From Ascaphus truei (taxonomy: Eukaryota; Chordata; Amphibia; Anura; Ascaphidae): a stretch of DNA of 64,000 nt. Position numbers and translations under genes: made by a program. Location: assembly GCA_036426205.1 (NCBI GenBank), contig WSYH01001913.1, positions 38,101 to 102,100 on the forward strand. The letters run 5' to 3'. The first letter of the stretch is position 1. Each line of letters starts with the position of its first letter. The notes below the pieces were generated by a model, which saw only the letters and a list, made by a program, of their open reading frames with translations, was not told the origin of the DNA and did not search any database. Of the stretch, positions 59,780-64,000 are shown piece by piece.

Positions 59780-60860
59780 CCCTCAGACGTGATAATAAAG
59801 AGTTTTCAGTCATAACCCAACTCTATCTCTCCCTGGATTATCCCAAGTGTAGCTTTTTAACAATCTGGCAATGAATTGCGAATTCAATATGTACCATTTC
59901 GATTTTGTTAAAAAATATTTTCTCATACTTTTTAAATTTGTTACATATCTTTTTGTTACAATATATGGTGGCAGCCAAGTGCCCCTTCTGTGAGACAGAG
60001 GAGAGCAACTTTGGCAGGCTCAGTTGGCAATGCAGGTGGAAGAGCCTCAGCAGTGGTAAATGAACCAGTGAATTATCCTGATGTTACCAGGAACTGGAAT
60101 AGCCATAGTTCTGGGTTGCTTCAATCCGGGATGTGCGCATGCTTCAGGAATGGACTGGTCCTGGATCAATTTTAAGCTAGACCACCTTAGTTGGCTACCT
60201 GCTTGGGTACTGAAAGCTTCATCAGGTGGGATTTAATGGTTCAGGAGGTGGAACCTAGAGCATGGGGAGTGGGTATGGTAACATGGAGCCCTTCAATCAG
60301 ACAGTAGGTCTTGACTGCTTTAAGTCTGTTTAGTCCAGGGAGTGCCCCAGTGGAACTTGGGGAAGCTGAGGGAGACATTTATGGTTGTGATTTTGGCTCT
60401 TCTGATGAGCTTAGAGAGGTGTGTCTTGGAGAAGATGAGGCAGAGGAACACAAAATCCCTCTAGTCGATGTCAGAGTGAGTCCCCAGGTTTGTCATTCTT
60501 GCATTCCAGACTCCTACCCTAGCTCTAAGCCATCATAGGGGCAAAGTGGCCTGCTCAGAGGAGCCACTAGCATGGTGTGGACATACTTCCAATTACCCAG
60601 CCATGGCTCAGTGAGCTTTGTGATGCAGCAAGCAAGACTGGAGCACATCTGGGTGTGAGTGTTCTTCTGCAACATTTCAGTACAAGCACCATGACATTTA
60701 GAAGATGCTGCAACAGCGGCCCTCTGAGTCACATCTCTCCAGATGTGATGATCCATCCCTGGGTTATCGTGGTAAAGCCACCACCACCACTCCTTCAAAG
60801 GAGGCATTGGTCAACCACTACTTCTCCTCCACAGCGCAAAGTCCAAGTGGTCTAGAATGA
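59780..60860 (+). other. LTR-like end and unknown short frames
   Basis: AATAAA at about 59795, then TTTTTGTTACA at 59958 followed by ATATGGTGGCAGCCAAG, as at an LTR/primer-site junction. Short plus-strand frames follow (KCPFCETEESNFG near 59975; an acidic stretch CLGEDEAEEHKIPL near 60425). Not recognised. Confidence 0.3.
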
Positions 60861-62127
60861 TAGTTATTTGTGTTTTGAAAAGTTATTTCAATTACAATTT
60901 TTGTGCTACAGTACGTTCAAATTGGTCGGTATTACTATTGAAGGCAAGGCTGTGTTGATACCTTTTGATTCTTATCAATCACAGACATACAATAGTAAAT
61001 TTTATTTGTATTGGTTAAAGTAGATTTATAATGTTTTTTTTATTTCAAGACTGCCTTATTGACCCCCATAACCCGGTAAGCAAAAGGATACAATGCTTGA
61101 AATGTTCTTATAATGGCCTCTGTATCTGTACAGAGAGGAATTTGTTAGAAAAGAGTGTGCATTCCAAAGAGCACAAGAGAAAAAGAGAGAAGAGGGAGGT
61201 TGACCGTTTATAGGTTTGAGGTTAGAGGGGTTTACTCTACAAGGAGGTGAAGTTGCATGTGAGAGGTGAGAACAAGAGCATGTAGAAATGAGGCAGATAC
61301 TAGAATTGGAGAATATATCCCAGGAGCAAGGAGAAGAAGCAAGGGAAAAAAGCAGATGTGTCAGGAGTATTTGTGGGGGTGTGTTTTAGAGCAGAGGGTA
61401 TAGCTGAGTGTATTCAAAGGAAGCAGATAGAAATGCAGTTCATGTGAACTGAGAAGTGGAGAAGGAAGGAGAGATGAGGAAATATGAATGGAGTTCACGA
61501 CGTACAGAATGGCTTGTAGAAAGAAAAGTGTCGTTTGGAAAGAAGTGTGGTTAGAGTGAATATAAATAGCAGAAGAAGCATGGCAGTGTTGCAAGTTCAG
61601 TGTTTAGTAGCCTAAGGGTTGGGTACAGAAAATGGAGTTAGGATAAGGACAATTTGCAAAATGTCAGATATATCTATGAATAGTGGTGCTGCAGAGTGAA
61701 GAGAGCTGTATCTTGAGTCTGTGATAGAAAATGTCCTCCTTTCCAGCGCTGTTCAATTCCAGAATCCAGGGTCAATAGGTGTAATGTAGTCCATTTCTTT
61801 ATTGACTAATGTTGAATTCCCTGTTAATCTGCACTTAAAATTGGTCCTCTTTAAAGATCGGACATGTGGTTGTTTTTCCATACTTTTGAGGCATGTGAGA
61901 GGGATTTTATTATGTTTGTATGTTATGTGATGTGTCTTTAATAAATGTGTTATACTTTTGTACACCAGCGTGCTTTACGTGGGATACTTTCTCTCTATTT
62001 TTGTTTTCATACATGCTTGATCCCCAGCACCGTCAGTATCCTATTGTTATAATTTTCTATAGGCGATTCTACTGATGTTGGTTCTTTTGTTATTTATTTA
62101 GTCTGTTGCAGGCTTGTTTTTGTGTTG

Positions 62128-62130
<3 letters not shown>
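60861..62130. other. No gene recognised
   Basis: Nothing identified. Confidence 0.5.
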
Positions 62131-62184
<54 letters not shown>

Positions 62185-62205
62185 CTGTATCTGTATCTGT
62201 ATCTG

Positions 62206-62247
<42 letters not shown>
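62131..62247. repeat. (TA)n, (GTATCT)n and (CTAT)n microsatellites
   Basis: Three adjacent simple arrays just before the tandem repeat. Confidence 0.95.
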
Positions 62248-62248
<1 letters not shown>

Positions 62249-64000
62249 TTAAAACCAGAGACATAACATAAAACACAGACAGGGCTCAGTGCACATCCAA
62301 TAAAATTTATACACGGTACAGTGCCTAAATATACATGTATAGATATCTATTAAATAAAATGGTCTTTTAGTTTAACATTTTGGCCAAATTGTAGTAAGCC
62401 CCTGAGCCACTACAAGGCAGACCACATCTCAAGGGTCCCTAACACTAATATAAATTCTTAATAACCTGTGCATTACCAGGAAGAATGATTTATAATATAT
62501 CTGTCAAAATTAGTTGCAAAGTTCTAAGTCTGATTGAAGCTTTTATTAACCTGTACATTACCAGGAAAAGCACTCTGTATTAGATTTGTCACAATCATAC
62601 TGCAAGCAAGCAAGTTCCCCTGAGAGTGGGAGATGCTATGGAGTGAGCTTTTAACCATTTAAATGTGGGAGGGAGTGAGCTTCAATTAGGCAGGAGGTTG
62701 CCACCCTCCAATCAGCTAAGACTAGCTGAAAAAGAATTGTTAAACATACAGGACACCCACAAGCTCATATTGAACCTCCAAAATAACCACGACATATATA
62801 TAAGCATATAAGTGTCACAGATGAATGCTACTGAGCATGGCAATATATATATATTTAAAACCAGAGACATAACATAAAAAACAGACAGAGCTCAGTGCAC
62901 ATCCAGTAAAACTTATGCACGGTACAGTGCCTANNNTAAATTACCATGTATATATATTCTATTAAATAAATGGTCTTTTAGTTTAACATTTTGGCCAAAA
63001 TGTTGTAAGCCCTAAGCCACTACAAGACAGACCACATCTCAAGGGTCTAACACTAATATAAATTCTTAATAACCTGTGCATTCCAGGAAGAATGATTATA
63101 ATAATCTGTCAAAATTAGTTGCAAAGTTCTAAGTCTGATTGAAGCTTTATTAACCTTTACATTACCCACGAAAAGCACTCTGTATTAGATTGTCCACAAT
63201 CAATGGCAAGCAGCAAGTTCCCCTGAGATAGGGAGATAGCTATGGCGTGAGCATTTAACCATTTATATGTGGGGAAGCGGAGTGAGTAGCTACAAGGTGG
63301 CATGGTAGGGTTGAGCCCTCCCATTTCAGCGTTAAGAACTAGCTGGAAGAGCTCAGTGCACATCCAGTAAAACTTATGCACGGTACAGTGCCTAAATATA
63401 CATGTATATATATCTATTAAATAAAATGGTCTTTTAGTTTAACATTTTGGCCAAATTGTTGTAAGCCCCTAAGCCACTACAAGACAGACCACATCTCAAG
63501 GGTCCCTAACACTAATATAAATTCTTAATAACCTGTGCATTACCAGGAAGAATGATTTATAATAAATCTGTCAAAATTAGTTGCAAAGTTCTAAGTCTGA
63601 TTGAAGCTTTTATTAACCTTTACATTACCAGGAAAAGCACTCTGTATTAGATTTGTCACAATCATACTGCAAGCAAGCAAGTTCCCCTGAGAGTGGGAGA
63701 TGCTATGGAGTGAGCTTTTAACCATTTAAATGTGGGAGGGAGTGAGCTTCAATTAGGCAGGAGGTTGCCACCCTCCAATCAGCTAAGACTAGCTGAAAAA
63801 GAATTGTTAAACATACAGGACACCCACAAGCTCATATTGAACCCCCAAAATAACCACGACATATATATAAGCATATAAGTGTCACAGATGAATGCTACTG
63901 AGCATGGCAATATATATATATTTAAAACCAGAGACATAACATAAAAAACAGATAGAGCTCAGTGCACATCCAGTAAAACTTATGCACGGTACAGTGCCTA
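62248..64000. repeat. 606-bp tandem repeat, running off the window
   Basis: TTTAAAACCAGAGACATAAC recurs at 62248, 62854 and 63921. Unit 2 (62854-63351) is truncated, and unit 3 joins at GAGCTCAGTGCACATCC (63352). Each unit contains an internal duplication (AACCTGTGCATTACCAGGAA / AACCTGTACATTACCAGGAA, about 90 bp apart). NNN at 62934-62936. No coding frame. Confidence 0.88.

Overview
The window looks like vertebrate, most likely anuran (frog or toad), repeat-dense nuclear DNA. No intact host gene was recognised. The evidence is the mix of repeats: Ty3/gypsy elements, L2-, CR1- and L1-type LINE remnants, a Penelope-like RT fragment, pogo- and hAT-like DNA elements, long (GT)n, (GA)n and (TA)n arrays, and several multi-kilobase inverted-repeat elements. 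Species assignment is inference only.

Layout. 1-8.0 kb: the 5' part of a decayed gypsy element (G1, minus strand; gag and protease) whose LTR is split by a 5.7-kb fold-back element (P1, 1865-7574). 8.0-14.0 kb: a CR1-like scrap, an orphan palindromic module, a hairpin-ended insertion with a 14-bp target duplication (9083-10240) that carries a pogo MITE, and an L2-type LINE (minus) cut by a solo LTR and another insertion. 14.7-24.9 kb: a second fold-back element (P2) with a 6.0-kb gypsy element (G2, 16474-22481) inside it. 25.2-30.7 kb: a decayed LTR-type element with zinc-knuckle and coiled-coil coding remnants, hit by a 736-bp retro-insertion. 32.8-41.8 kb: a third fold-back element (P3) holding a hAT-like element full of minisatellites and a 68-N gap. 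42.3-50.9 kb: a sister copy of the 736-bp retro-insertion, an orphan module, GT arrays, a Penelope RT scrap and an L1-type LINE. 51-57 kb: repeat-poor DNA with no recognisable gene. 57-64 kb: unknown decayed sequence, a minisatellite, microsatellites and a 606-bp tandem repeat that runs off the window.

The most interesting system is the fold-back family. P1 and P3 share terminal motifs, outer segments and a core that is a near-palindrome of about 4.4 kb. The centre of that palindrome carries clustered CCAAT boxes and TGACGTCA (CRE) sites, then a TATA box and an initiator-like site in each arm, so it reads as a divergent promoter. Each arm then has consensus splice sites and small open frames. 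A short acidic exon-like cassette flanked by AG and GT sites recurs in five arms of P1, P2 and P3. P2 uses the same modules but has different ends. The elements also date each other: P1 jumped into the G1 LTR, and G2 jumped into P2.

Limits: boundaries given without a target duplication are approximate (tens of bases). All family names rest on motif recognition by eye, without database comparison.
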